From contig VENG01000007.1 of the NCBI GenBank assembly GCA_009711705.1, positions 186,001 through 250,000 on the forward strand: 64,000 bases of DNA. The letters are read 5' to 3'. This document shows positions 38,333 through 46,983 of the stretch, in pieces (position 1 is the stretch's first letter; each line of letters opens with the position of its first letter). Source of the DNA: Bacillota bacterium. Its GTDB lineage: Bacteria; Bacillota; Desulfotomaculia; Desulfotomaculales; VENG01. A model generated the notes under the pieces. That model did not search any database, was not told where the DNA came from, and saw only the letters and a list, made by a program, of their open reading frames with translations. Position numbers and translations under genes: made by a program.

Positions 38333-39053
38333 TAATGCCGAAATGATTCATTATTTAAATCAAGGAACTGAGGAACTGGGTTTCGAACTGTCAACCGTAC
38401 AAATAGATCTGTTTGTACGGTATTATAATGCGCTGGTGAAGAGTAATAAGAATGTGAATTTAACTCAGATAACCGGAGCCAAAGATGTTGCCTTAAAACA
38501 TTTTATAGATTCTTTAGCTTGTGCTTCTATTATTGAGTTTGATAAAATAAATAATTTTATTGATATAGGCACCGGCGCCGGTTTTCCAGGCATTCCGATA
38601 AAAATTATGTATCCCCGGTTAAGAGCTGTATTAATGGATTCTCAACAGAAGAGAGTAAATTTCTTACGTAAAGTTGTAAGTGACCTTTCTTTGGAAAGTA
38701 TTGAAATATATCACGAGAGAGCTGAATTATTTGGCAGGGAGAGTAGACGTCGGGAGCAATATGATTTATGTGTAAGCAGGGCTGTTGCAGCATTGCAGGT
38801 TTTATGTGAGCTTTGTTTGCCCTTTGTTAAAGTGGGTGGTTTTTTTGTTGCTTTAAAGGGACCTGATATCGATCAAGAGGTTTTAGAAGCACAAAATGCA
38901 ATTAAAATTCTAGGTGGTAAAACCACCCAAATCATCAAACTAAATTTGCCAATTAGTGGGGATGGAAGAAGTATTGTTATTATGGAAAAAATAGAGCCAA
39001 CACCCGAAAAGTATCCCAGGCGGCCTGGTATTCCTGCAAAACGCCCTTTATAA
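38325..39053 (+). CDS. rsmG: 16S rRNA (guanine527-N7) methyltransferase
   Basis: About 242 aa from ATG 38325, overlapping the mnmG stop. RsmG/GidB methylates G527 of 16S rRNA. SAM-binding motif [18 protein letters not shown], followed by [16 protein letters not shown] and the [18 protein letters not shown] stretch; the C-terminal tail is Pro/Arg-rich. The start is uncertain (GTG 38313 possible). mnmG-rsmG-parA order is conserved. Confidence 0.95.
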   Translation: MNDNAEMIHYLNQGTEELGFELSTVQIDLFVRYYNALVKSNKNVNLTQITGAKDVALKHFIDSLACASIIEFDKINNFIDIGTGAGFPGIPIKIMYPRLRAVLMDSQQKRVNFLRKVVSDLSLESIEIYHERAELFGRESRRREQYDLCVSRAVAALQVLCELCLPFVKVGGFFVALKGPDIDQEVLEAQNAIKILGGKTTQIIKLNLPISGDGRSIVIMEKIEPTPEKYPRRPGIPAKRPL

Positions 39054-39181
39054 AGGGGCAGTAGCGAAAATAATATAGTTAATTAGTTAACGTAACTGAA
39101 GGAGTTTAGAAAAAACTGTGGAATAATTTTGTAATATATATGTTATTCTTTACAGGTTAATCTAGGGTGAGGTGCTTTCTA

Positions 39182-39943
39182 GTGGCTAAAACAATTGCAG
39201 TTGCCAATCAGAAAGGGGGAGTGGGCAAAACCACCACGGCAGTTAATTTGGCAGGGTGGCTTGCTTTGATGAATTATAGAGTACTGCTGGTTGATATTGA
39301 CCCGCAGGGTAATGCAAGTAGCGGTGTTGGTATTAATAAAGATGGACTGGAAAATTGCATCTATGACGTTATTATTAATGAATTTGAAGTGAATAAAATT
39401 ATACTTCATCAAATCATGGATAATTTAGATGTTGTACCATCAAGTATTGAGCTGGCCGGGGCCGAAGTGGAACTTGTAGCCCGCGAGGGGCGTGAAGCCG
39501 TGTTGAAGGCAGCTCTGCACTCTGTGCAAGAAAAATATAGTTATATTATTATTGATTGTCCCCCGTCCTTAGGTCTTCTCACTATTAATGCCTTGGTTGC
39601 CGCAGATTCTGTTTTGGTGCCTATTCAATGCGAATATTATGCTCTGGAAGGTGTCGGACAACTAATGAATACTGTGCGCCTTGTGCAGCAAGGTTTAAAC
39701 AAGGAGTTGAAATTGCAAGGTGTTGTACTTACCATGTTTGACGGAAGGACAAATCTTTCTATTCAGGTTGTGGATGAAGTAAAGAAGCATTTTAGGGGAA
39801 AGGTTTACCGAAGTATCATTCCTCGGAACGTCCGGCTTAGTGAAGCTCCCAGTCATGGAAAGCCGGTGATGGTTTATGATAGACGGTCTCGGGGGGCTTC
39901 CGTTTATGAGGACTTGGCTAAGGAAGTGATTGGAGTTGGCTAG
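39182..39943 (+). CDS. parA: chromosome partition ATPase ParA/Soj
   Basis: 253 aa from GTG 39182 (GAGGTG at 7 nt). ParA ATPase with deviant Walker A KGGVGKTTTAVNLA, Walker A' LVDIDPQGNASSG, and Walker B IIIDCPPSLGLLTINAL. Works with ParB bound at parS (two sites directly downstream) in origin segregation and DnaA control. The parA stop overlaps the parB start. Confidence 0.97.
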   Translation: MAKTIAVANQKGGVGKTTTAVNLAGWLALMNYRVLLVDIDPQGNASSGVGINKDGLENCIYDVIINEFEVNKIILHQIMDNLDVVPSSIELAGAEVELVAREGREAVLKAALHSVQEKYSYIIIDCPPSLGLLTINALVAADSVLVPIQCEYYALEGVGQLMNTVRLVQQGLNKELKLQGVVLTMFDGRTNLSIQVVDEVKKHFRGKVYRSIIPRNVRLSEAPSHGKPVMVYDRRSRGASVYEDLAKEVIGVG

Positions 39944-40817
39944 TAAAAAACGTGGATTGGGTAGGGGGCTGGGGGCATTAATTCCTGCTGACCCGGAAAA
40001 TAGTAATTATGACGGAGAGCTTAAGGATATTAAAGTTAGTCAAATCATTCCCAATCCCAGTCAACCACGGATGCTTATTGATACGGAAAAACTGCAAGAA
40101 TTAATGGAGTCCATTAAAGAACATGGTGTTGTGCAGCCTGTGGTGGTAAGGCCGGTGAAGGGAGAAAAATATGAGCTCATTGCCGGGGAAAGGCGCTGGA
40201 GGGCTTGTAAGGGACTTGAAAAAGAATATATTCCGGCTTTAGTTAAAAGTTATAATGATTTTGAAGCCTCTGCCATAGCGCTTATTGAGAATATTCAACG
40301 GGAAAACCTCAATGCTTTAGAGGAAGCTCAAGCTTATGATAAGCTTATGGATGAGTACGGCCTTACTCAAGAGGATATTTCAAAAAAGCTGGGTAAAAGC
40401 AGGCCTTTCATAGCTAATATGGTTCGGCTTCTAAACTTACCGGAAGAAATTAAGGATATGGTTATAGACGGATCTTTAACTGCCGGTCATGCCAGATGTT
40501 TAATAGTCATTAAAGACAGAGACAAACAAATGGCTGCGGCTTTAAAAATTGTGCGGGGGAACTTGAATGTTCGCCAAACTGAGCAAATGGTAAAAAAGAT
40601 GATCGAAGAGAAAAATGAGGATAAGGTTTTAAAAGAGAGAGACCCATCCATCGAATTTTCGGAAGAGGAAATGGGTAAAATTCTTGGCACTCAGGTGGCA
40701 ATAAATAAAGGAAAAAGTGGTAAAGGAAGGATTGTAATTAAATTCAAAGACGATGAAGAGTTACAAAAGGTTGTTTCTATATTGAGTTTCAATGTTTCAC
40801 GTGAAACATCTACATAA
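39936..40817 (+). CDS. parB: chromosome partition protein ParB/Spo0J
   Basis: 293 aa from TTG 39936 (MASKKRGLGRGLGAL; TTG 39930 also possible). N-terminal ParA-contact stretch, CTP-binding motifs including GERRWRACKGL and ENIQRENLNALEEA, a central helix-turn-helix (LTQEDISKKLGKSRPFIANM), and a C-terminal dimerisation domain. The last codons contain the first parS site, so the protein ends FNVSRETST. Confidence 0.97.
   Translation: MASKKRGLGRGLGALIPADPENSNYDGELKDIKVSQIIPNPSQPRMLIDTEKLQELMESIKEHGVVQPVVVRPVKGEKYELIAGERRWRACKGLEKEYIPALVKSYNDFEASAIALIENIQRENLNALEEAQAYDKLMDEYGLTQEDISKKLGKSRPFIANMVRLLNLPEEIKDMVIDGSLTAGHARCLIVIKDRDKQMAAALKIVRGNLNVRQTEQMVKKMIEEKNEDKVLKERDPSIEFSEEEMGKILGTQVAINKGKSGKGRIVIKFKDDEELQKVVSILSFNVSRETST
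40793..40808. promoter_or_regulatory. parS site 1
   Basis: TGTTTCACGTGAAACA, the perfect consensus parS palindrome, lying within the last parB codons. Confidence 0.97.
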
Positions 40818-40845
40818 AAAATGTTTCACGTGAAACATTTTTTAT
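40814..40845. promoter_or_regulatory. parS site 2 inside a terminator palindrome
   Basis: A second perfect TGTTTCACGTGAAACA (40822-40837) is extended by A6/T6 flanks into a 32-bp perfect palindrome. The RNA would form a hairpin followed by a T-rich tract, so it is both a ParB-binding site and the likely parB terminator. The two sites are 29 bp apart start to start. Confidence 0.93.
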
Positions 40846-40867
40846 TTTGGCACTAAGACTGACGATA

Positions 40868-41157
40868 AACCTGGCTTTTGCGCATAGCGAATGAATTAAA
40901 TCGAGCTGTGGCCAGGCTTGGCGAAGTCGATAAGCGGAGGCAGGGCTGAGTACAGGACGTGCGAAGCTGCCCCCTGAGCCAGGACGGCGGACGGCAATGG
41001 CCTAACCGATGTTTTCGTAATACCAACTCTTATCTATGCCATTGCGAAAACAGCTGGTCTTAAAGAGGGGGCTTAGTAATTAGGGAACCCTGCCGGAGCG
41101 TGAGACTGAGCTTAGCCTGGCCCAGCGAGATGAATGAGCGGTCGCAAAAGCCAGGTT
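40868..41157. ncRNA. 290-bp structured element with perfect terminal inverted repeats
   Basis: Terminal 15-bp inverted repeats AACCTGGCTTTTGCG (40868-40882 and complement at 41143-41157). Internal nested stems: GCTGTGGCCAGGCT with AGCCTGGCCCAGC (40905-40918 / 41114-41126, one bulge), GGCAGGG / CCCTGCC (40939-40945 / 41088-41094), GCCCCCT / AGGGGGC (40969-40975 / 41066-41072), and two crossing stems in the centre. GC content is far above the flanks and no ORF is present. The first 40-75 nt recur at 50533, 55799 and 60404. Strand is not known. It is either a structured RNA or a non-autonomous mobile element. Confidence 0.65.
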
Positions 41158-41182
41158 AACTACACAGCTTCGGTCAATAACC

Positions 41183-41217
41183 AAAGACAGCCCGTAAAAT
41201 GATTACGGGCTGTCTTT
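41183..41217 (-). terminator. larC terminator
   Basis: Perfect 15-bp stem (AAAGACAGCCCGTAA at 41183-41197 and its complement at 41203-41217) with a 5-nt loop, overlapping the larC stop codon; T-rich on both sides. Confidence 0.85.
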
Positions 41218-42393
41218 TTGTTCCTGGCTGTTCTCCATTTCTCTTATCGCCAATTTATATATTTCTTTAAGAGGAATATCATATGCAAGTGATGCCTTTT
41301 TGCAATCCTCAAATTCAGGCGCATATTGAGGTTCAGAAGAGTGATCAAATTTACTCACTTTAACCCCAATTTTACCGTACGGGGTAGGAACTTGAATAAT
41401 ACTGCGCTGCGCTAAAAATCTATTTTCAGTCCTGTAGCGAATTCCAAGGGTAGTACTCTCCCGGAAAATTAAGTGTATTAACTTTTCCCGCAGTGCAGGC
41501 TCGCAGACAACTTTTATTTCAATTCCCGGGCGCCCCTTTTTCATACCTACATTTTGTATATATACATCCAGCGCCCCTTCTTTTAGTAATCTTTCCTGTA
41601 GAAAAGAAGTAATTTCGGGATTCATATCATCGATGTTACACTCCAAAATATTGATTTCTTGCTTTTTAAGTGAAGGACGCTTTTGAACTGTACCTAATAA
41701 TACCCTGAGCGCATTGGGAATCTCTAATTCCCTGCTCCCAAATCCATATCCTATCTGGTCAACGTGCATAGGCGGCAAATTAAACTCATCAATAAAGGTC
41801 TTAACTATTGCCGCACCAGTGGGGGTAACCAATTCATTGTTGACAGGCCCCATTTTTACCGGCATACCTTTTACTAATTCCACGGTTGCCGGTGCTGGAA
41901 CCGGTATAGTACCGTGCTGACACTTTATATATCCACCACCCAGCGGAAGTGTGCCGCAATAAACTTTTTGAGGCTTTAACAGGTAAAGAGCAGTAGCGGC
42001 ACCTACTATGTCTAATATCGAATCTACGGCCCCAACTTCGTGAAAATGTATTTTATCCACCGTCAATCCGTGTACCTTAGCTTCCGCCTCGGCTAAATAT
42101 CTAAAACACACCATAGATTTCTCTTTAATAAAATGAGGTAGTGCACTCTGCCGGATCATTTTTTCTATGTCTTTTAAATGACGGTGGGGCTGAATATCGC
42201 TAACATTGATTTTAACCCGGGTTCCTGTGATGGAATGACTATTGATAGAACTAACCGTAAACTCATAGTCATCAATATTAATAAGTTTTAGGTATTTTAA
42301 CAACTCCTTGCCGTCAAGCCCTGCATCCAATAATGAGGATAAAAACATATCACCACTAATGCCTGCAAAACAGTCCAAAAATAAAACCCTCAT
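41203..42393 (-). CDS. larC: LarC nickel-insertion protein
   Basis: 396 aa as one continuous frame. LarC inserts nickel into the pincer cofactor of lactate racemase and related enzymes (CTP-dependent in Lactobacillus). Features: MRVLFLDCFAGISGDMFLSS, the FHEVGAVDSILDIVGA motif, PVPAPATVELVKG, and a C-terminal domain with ECNIDDMNPE. In L. plantarum larC is split and joined by a programmed frameshift; here no shift is needed. Start ATG overlaps the larB stop (TAATG). Confidence 0.95.
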   Translation of the reverse strand: MRVLFLDCFAGISGDMFLSSLLDAGLDGKELLKYLKLINIDDYEFTVSSINSHSITGTRVKINVSDIQPHRHLKDIEKMIRQSALPHFIKEKSMVCFRYLAEAEAKVHGLTVDKIHFHEVGAVDSILDIVGAATALYLLKPQKVYCGTLPLGGGYIKCQHGTIPVPAPATVELVKGMPVKMGPVNNELVTPTGAAIVKTFIDEFNLPPMHVDQIGYGFGSRELEIPNALRVLLGTVQKRPSLKKQEINILECNIDDMNPEITSFLQERLLKEGALDVYIQNVGMKKGRPGIEIKVVCEPALREKLIHLIFRESTTLGIRYRTENRFLAQRSIIQVPTPYGKIGVKVSKFDHSSEPQYAPEFEDCKKASLAYDIPLKEIYKLAIREMENSQEQKDSP

Positions 42394-43148
42394 TATGATA
42401 CCCCCAATCTAAATATGGAACGTGCTAGTGCAGCTGCCCCAAAGCCGTTATCAATATTTACCACGCCCACACCCATGGCACAACTGTTGAGCATGGCCAG
42501 TAATGCGGCTAACCCGCCGAAACTAGCACCGTACCCCACACTGGTAGGAACAGCTATCACAGGTTTATCTGTCAAACCTCCTACCACACTGGCCAGAGCC
42601 CCTTCCATTCCGGCCACCACAATTATTACTTCAGCATTTTGCAGTGATTCCCGGTTGTTTAAAAGCCGGTGAATTCCGGCCACTCCCACGTCAAATAATC
42701 TTTTAACCGGACACTTCATAACTTCCGCACAAAAAGCCGCCTCTTCAGCAACAGGTGAATCAGCGGTTCCCGCACTCACTACTAAAATATACTTGTTTTT
42801 AATTTCAGCAGCAGAATGTCCAATGGTAATGCAACGTGCCTCACTGTTGTATTGTGCTTCGGGGCATCTTCTTTGTACGGCAAGAAAGGCCTGGTTATCG
42901 GCGCGGGTCGCTAAAATGGGGGAATGATGCAAAGAGAGGTGGTAAAAAATCTCCGCTGTTTGTTCCGGTGTTTTTCCCTGACAAAAAATGACCTCCGGAA
43001 AACCGGAGCGAATATGACGATGATGATCAATTTTTGCAAACTCTAAATCCTGATAGGGTAAAAATTCTAGCTGCTTTAAGGCTTCATCAGTACTAAGGCT
43101 TCCCTCAGCTACTTTTTTTAGTAAGTCCGTCCAAAAATTTTTATCCAT
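42393..43148 (-). CDS. larB: LarB pincer-cofactor carboxylase/hydrolase
   Basis: 251 aa. LarB carboxylates and hydrolyses nicotinic acid adenine dinucleotide, the first step to the nickel-pincer cofactor. The C-terminal two thirds resemble PurE: ILVVSAGTADSPVAEEAAF, VVAGMEGALASVVGGL, PVIAVPTSVGYGASFGGLAA. LarE and a LarA-type racemase are not in this window, so the cofactor user is elsewhere. Confidence 0.95.
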   Translation of the reverse strand: MDKNFWTDLLKKVAEGSLSTDEALKQLEFLPYQDLEFAKIDHHRHIRSGFPEVIFCQGKTPEQTAEIFYHLSLHHSPILATRADNQAFLAVQRRCPEAQYNSEARCITIGHSAAEIKNKYILVVSAGTADSPVAEEAAFCAEVMKCPVKRLFDVGVAGIHRLLNNRESLQNAEVIIVVAGMEGALASVVGGLTDKPVIAVPTSVGYGASFGGLAALLAMLNSCAMGVGVVNIDNGFGAAALARSIFRLGVS

Positions 43149-43256
43149 GATTGTCCCCTCTGTCCATTTATCATTAAAATTTTATTATCAATGCAATAAT
43201 AAAGTCAATCCTGTTAACACTTTAGATGAGGTATTTAAAAGTATGTTTAAAAATGC

Positions 43257-43366
43257 GAGACCAGTGAAAAAGTCAAAAAATATAGCAAAGAGCCAAGATT
43301 GTCATTCTGAGCGCAGCGAAGAATCTGAGATTCAGAATGATACGAATCTGGACTTTTTCAGCAGTC
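43257..43366. mobile_element. 110-bp MITE-like repeat, copy 1
   Basis: Begins GAGACCAGTGAAAAAGTC and ends with the near-complement GACTTTTTCAGCAGTC; the centre holds GTCATTCTGAGCGCAGCGAA and TCAGAATGA, an internal hairpin. Nearly identical to 43952-44062, including the upstream ATGC. No ORF of its own. Confidence 0.8.
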
Positions 43367-43951
43367 CCGGACGAGTCCTATTGCTTCCTTGCTTAAAAGT
43401 ATTGTTTGGGTCTTGGCTTATGGGTCTTTTTTTCTAAAAAAATTGTTTACCCCAAAGCCTCACATGCAAAGCCTTTTACCCCGCTTATCCCGTTAAAACT
43501 CACATGAACCATATACACAAACTAGAATGAAAATATATTTCCGAAAATAAAACATCTTGGGTCGTACTTTGGGGCCAACCAACTTTTGACAGGATTTACA
43601 GGATTAATAGGATAAACAGGATAAGTAATGAAGTTTATCTGGCAATGGAATTATTAATAAATACTTTCATTTCGATTCAATCTCATAAATATAAATCATT
43701 GGTTTTCATTGTTTTCAATTAATAGTGCTCTTTTAGAACCATGATGTATTTACGCTCTTAAGTAATGATCCTGCTCAAAAACAATCCTGCAAATCCTGTT
43801 AATCCTGTCAGAAAACGACCCTAAAGGAATACCCCAAATGTTTTCCCAAAGGAATACCTAAGATGTTCTTATATCAAAGAACCGTAAGAACGCATGCAAA
43901 AATCCTATATATCCCGGGTATTTTCGTAAAAAAAAGAATCCAAAGAAATGC
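43367..43951. other. intergenic region with CAGGATT-type repeats
   Basis: No gene seen in 585 bp. Contains GACAGGATTTACAGGATTAA and AGGATAAACAGGATAAG near 43588-43626, with the complement-like AATCCTGTTAATCCTGTC near 43795-43812, a common decayed intergenic repeat. AT-rich otherwise. Confidence 0.5.
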
Positions 43952-44062
43952 GAGACCAGTGAAAAGTCAAAAAATATAGCAAAGAGCCAAGATTGTCATT
44001 CTGAGTGCAGCGAAGAATCTGAGATTCAGAATGACACGAATCTGGACTTTTTCAGCAGTCTC
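43952..44062. mobile_element. 110-bp MITE-like repeat, copy 2
   Basis: Second copy, with one A fewer in the left arm and a GTCTC right end that completes the 18-bp terminal inverted repeat. It stops 21 bp before the phosphoribosyltransferase ATG, so it forms that gene's upstream region. Confidence 0.8.
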
Positions 44063-44082
44063 TAAAAAAGGGGAAATCTTTT

Positions 44083-44712
44083 ATGTTTAAAGATCGTAAT
44101 GATGCCGGAAATAAACTAGCCGTAGAATTGCTTAAGAAAAATATAAGCAGCGGCCTGATTATGGCCATCCCCCGTGGTGGAGTGGTACTTGCTGCAGCAA
44201 TATCAAAGCAATTAAAACTGCCGATGGATGTAATTATACCTAAAAAGATAGGGGCACCGTTTAACCCCGAACTGGCCGTAGGAGCAGTTACACAGGATGG
44301 TGTGGTAATATATGACAAATATATTCTTGATTTGTTAGGACTACAAGAAGACCAAATACAAAATATAGTGGAGGAGAAAATAAATGAAATAAAACGCCGC
44401 ATGCTCCTCTATCGGGATAGTGCAAATTATCCCAATTATACAGGAAAAGAGATAATATTGGTAGATGACGGAGTTGCTACCGGTTACACAGTACTGGCAG
44501 CAATTAAATCCCTTTACCATTTATTTAAACCAAAGCGCCTATTATTGGCAGTGCCCGTAGGACCGCCCGATGTGATACAAAAATTAACCAAGCAAGTGGA
44601 CGAGGTGGTATGTTTGTTGGAGCCGGAGCAATTTCAGTCCGTGGGACAATATTTTGATAACTTTGACCAGGTTGAAGATGAAAGTGTAATCAAATTACTA
44701 AAGAACCAATAA
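44083..44712 (+). CDS. phosphoribosyltransferase-domain protein
   Basis: 209 aa. Type I PRTase fold: FKDRNDAGNKLAVELL, a PRGGVVLAAAISKQLKLP loop, and the PRPP-binding motif ILVDDGVATGYT (about 125-136). This subgroup (often annotated as predicted phosphoribosyltransferase) has no fixed substrate and is frequently found near stress or polyphosphate-like genes. AAGGGG lies before ATG 44083. The adjacent MITE copy supplies the upstream sequence. The actual substrate is unknown. Confidence 0.85.
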   Translation: MFKDRNDAGNKLAVELLKKNISSGLIMAIPRGGVVLAAAISKQLKLPMDVIIPKKIGAPFNPELAVGAVTQDGVVIYDKYILDLLGLQEDQIQNIVEEKINEIKRRMLLYRDSANYPNYTGKEIILVDDGVATGYTVLAAIKSLYHLFKPKRLLLAVPVGPPDVIQKLTKQVDEVVCLLEPEQFQSVGQYFDNFDQVEDESVIKLLKNQ

Positions 44713-44795
44713 TTTTTCATCTGAAATAATCTGTATATTAAGATTGATTTTGCCTCAAAATAAGGGCGAGCGGAAACTGAGGAGGTAAGGCATCC

Positions 44796-45035
44796 ATGAA
44801 AAAGAAAATAGCCGTTGATGAATCTCTTTTCAATGTAAAAAAGAAATTGAGCGAGGAAGGTTACGATGTGGTTAATGCCATGAATTATGAGATGGCAGAT
44901 GCTCTGGTTGTAACAGGAATGGATAACAATATGATGAATATGCAGGAAACAGACACTAAAGCACCGGTTATAGATGCCAGTGGGAAAACCACCAACGAAA
45001 TTTACGCCGAAATAAAAAGTAAAGTAGAAATTTAA
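44796..45035 (+). CDS. YkuS/UPF0180 family protein
   Basis: 79 aa, MKKKIAVDESLFNVKKKLSE then GYDVVNAMNYEMADALVVTG, the pattern of the short UPF0180 (YkuS) family of Firmicutes. GAGGAGG precedes the ATG with slightly long spacing. Function unknown in general. Ends at a strong bidirectional terminator shared with yyaC. Confidence 0.85.
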   Translation: MKKKIAVDESLFNVKKKLSEEGYDVVNAMNYEMADALVVTGMDNNMMNMQETDTKAPVIDASGKTTNEIYAEIKSKVEI

Positions 45036-45072
45036 AGGTCCGGGGGATTAACCCCCCGGACCTTTAAATTTC
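45027..45072. terminator. bidirectional terminator, ykuS / yyaC
   Basis: A perfect 20-bp stem with GGTCCGGGGG / CCCCCGGACC core, A/T-rich outer arms and a 6-nt loop. It overlaps the ends of both convergent genes. Confidence 0.93.
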
Positions 45073-45690
45073 TTGTGCTTCCTTTTGAAATTCATTGCCG
45101 TTGTATAAGGCTATAGTATCATGAAATCCTTTAACTATAGTATCCGCAATACGCATTACAATGTTTAAACGAGTATTCTGCAACACAATGTATTCCATAA
45201 ATCCTCCTACATTGACAATTCCGGTTATGTGGATATGACCCACAGGAGGAAGACGTTTATTGACACCTGCCCCGGGTTGAAGAGACCCGTCACCAATGGT
45301 AATGCACCCAACATTATCCAGATTGCCCAGGCACGCGTCAAGGGCAATAATGAAGGGGTCTTGATAGTTATCTTGTATCTCCTTTAGCTTTCCTCCTAAG
45401 TTACTGGCATGCACAGGTTGATCCAGTGTGCCGAATACTTTAAAAAATTCTTGGCCCGAAGTTGACATTTTTGACCCTACCAAAGGACCGAGACAGTCCC
45501 CGGTGGAACGGTCGGTGCCTATACATAATAATATTACCGGCCTTGTCTTGTTCACCGCGTGACCCATAAGACGCCTGGATAATTCATGACAAAACCACCC
45601 TGAGGCCATGGGCTCGTCTATATGAATTCTTACTTTATCGGATAATCCATTATCCTTTAAGTTTAATTCAATAGGATTGACAGCAGTCAT
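45064..45690 (-). CDS. yyaC: spore protease YyaC
   Basis: 208 aa from ATG 45690 (GGAGG at 7-nt spacing; the longer frame is unsupported). Related to the germination protease GPR. Motifs: ILLCIGTDRSTGDCLGPLVG, ALDACLGNLDNVGCITIGDG, GVNKRLPPVGHIHITGIVNV. YyaC is made during sporulation, so the gene supports an endospore-forming organism. The B. subtilis homologue also lies near parAB at the origin. Confidence 0.93.
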   Translation of the reverse strand: MTAVNPIELNLKDNGLSDKVRIHIDEPMASGWFCHELSRRLMGHAVNKTRPVILLCIGTDRSTGDCLGPLVGSKMSTSGQEFFKVFGTLDQPVHASNLGGKLKEIQDNYQDPFIIALDACLGNLDNVGCITIGDGSLQPGAGVNKRLPPVGHIHITGIVNVGGFMEYIVLQNTRLNIVMRIADTIVKGFHDTIALYNGNEFQKEAQEI

Positions 45691-45841
45691 ATTAAAACCT
45701 CCTCGCAAAAACAAAACTAATATATATATTTCCAAATAGACAGCCAATTATTCTAAAAATCTTTATTTAATTAGTAAAAAGATTAAATAGTGAATAAAAA
45801 TAGTAGAAGACACTTGAGGAAATCTAAAAGGAGGTGTTTAA

Positions 45842-46906
45842 TTTAAAGTAAAAAATGTCAGAACGGTACACTTTAAAGTAATAGCCATGTATATCGGTTC
45901 GGTAATCGGAGCCGGTTTTGCCTCCGGACAGGAGATTCTGCAGTTTTTTATTATGTTTGGCGACAAGGCTGTTTATGGTGTATTGTTGAGCATGATATTA
46001 TTTTGCTATTTGGGGGCTGTTGTCTTATACATCTCAGGCAACCTGAAAACTGAAAGTTATATGTTACTCTTTAGGTATGCACTGGGATCAAGGATTAGTA
46101 AATTTATGGATGCAATAAGCCTCTTTATGCTGGTAGGTGGCTTGGTAATTATGTTTGCCGGTAGTGGGGCAGTTTTCTCGGAGCACCTGGGATTACCCAA
46201 GCAATTGGGGGTTATAATGGCGGCAGGGATTACTTGCCTTGTGATTTGCGGCGGGCTGCAAAGGGTTTTAATAGCAAATGCTTTTTTGGTGCCGGTAAAA
46301 TTATTGGTTATTATAGGCGTTTGCCTTTGGGTTTTAACTTCAGGCGGGCCTGCCACGGAGAATATTTATGAAGCATCTACGGCAAGTAAAGTGACAGGGC
46401 ATTGGGCCTGGTCGGCAGTGTTGTATGTTTCTTATAATATGATTGTTTCCGTGGCAGTTTTATCATCTTTGGGTACAACTATAACCGGCAAACAAGGTAT
46501 TGTTTGTGGTATCGCGGGCGGCGTTGGACTAGGGTTAACAGCGGGAATCATAACACTGGCCGGGTTGTCTTATTATCCTTTAATTACTGAGTATCAGGTA
46601 CCTCTGCTATATTTGGCATCTCAAATAGGTATAGTCTGTAAAAAAATATTGGCATGTTTGATCTGGCTAGCCATTTTAACTACGGCTATAGCAAATGCGC
46701 ATGGTTTTGCAAGTAGACTGGCACCACCTAACAGTAGAAATTACAAAATAATAGGCGTTGCAATTACTTTAATTACTATACCCGCTGCGGGATTGGAATT
46801 TACCCATTTGGTTAGAAGTCTGTATCCCCTTTTTGGCTATGCCGGTTTTATAATGGTAATGGCATTAATAGTTTCACCCGTGTACAGGCGTTTTTTTTCA
46901 CCTTAA
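45842..46906 (+). CDS. YkvI-type membrane transporter, start codon unclear
   Basis: The first usable start is ATG 45887 (339 aa), but it has no Shine-Dalgarno. A strong AGGAGGTG (45829-45836) points to codon TTT at 45842, from which the frame reads FKVKNVRTVHFKVIAMYIGS, the N-terminus expected for this family (charged tip then YIGSVIGAGFASGQEILQFF). No ATG/GTG/TTG lies at that place. About 10 membrane helices. Related to YkvI and the APC superfamily; substrate unknown. Either the start mutated (TTG to TTT) or there is a sequencing error. Confidence 0.8.
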   Translation, partial: FKVKNVRTVHFKVIAMYIGSVIGAGFASGQEILQFFIMFGDKAVYGVLLSMILFCYLGAVVLYISGNLKTESYMLLFRYALGSRISKFMDAISLFMLVGGLVIMFAGSGAVFSEHLGLPKQLGVIMAAGITCLVICGGLQRVLIANAFLVPVKLLVIIGVCLWVLTSGGPATENIYEASTASKVTGHWAWSAVLYVSYNMIVSVAVLSSLGTTITGKQGIVCGIAGGVGLGLTAGIITLAGLSYYPLITEYQVPLLYLASQIGIVCKKILACLIWLAILTTAIANAHGFASRLAPPNSRNYKIIGVAITLITIPAAGLEFTHLVRSLYPLFGYAGFIMVMALIVSPVYRRFFSP

Positions 46907-46932
46907 ACCTGCCGGAAAGCAGGTTTTTCTTT
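46904..46932 (+). terminator. terminator after the YkvI-like gene
   Basis: AAACCTGC ... GCAGGTTT stem with a CGGAAA loop and T run, overlapping the stop codon. Confidence 0.85.
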
Positions 46933-46983
46933 TTACAGAGAGGAAATATGTAATTTGAAAATATAAATATAAGGGTGATTACA

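Noticed and set aside
43201..44062. CRISPR-like array from the two long repeats
   Set aside because: Only two copies, 590 bp apart, with terminal inverted repeats and no regular spacers; a MITE pair explains them better.
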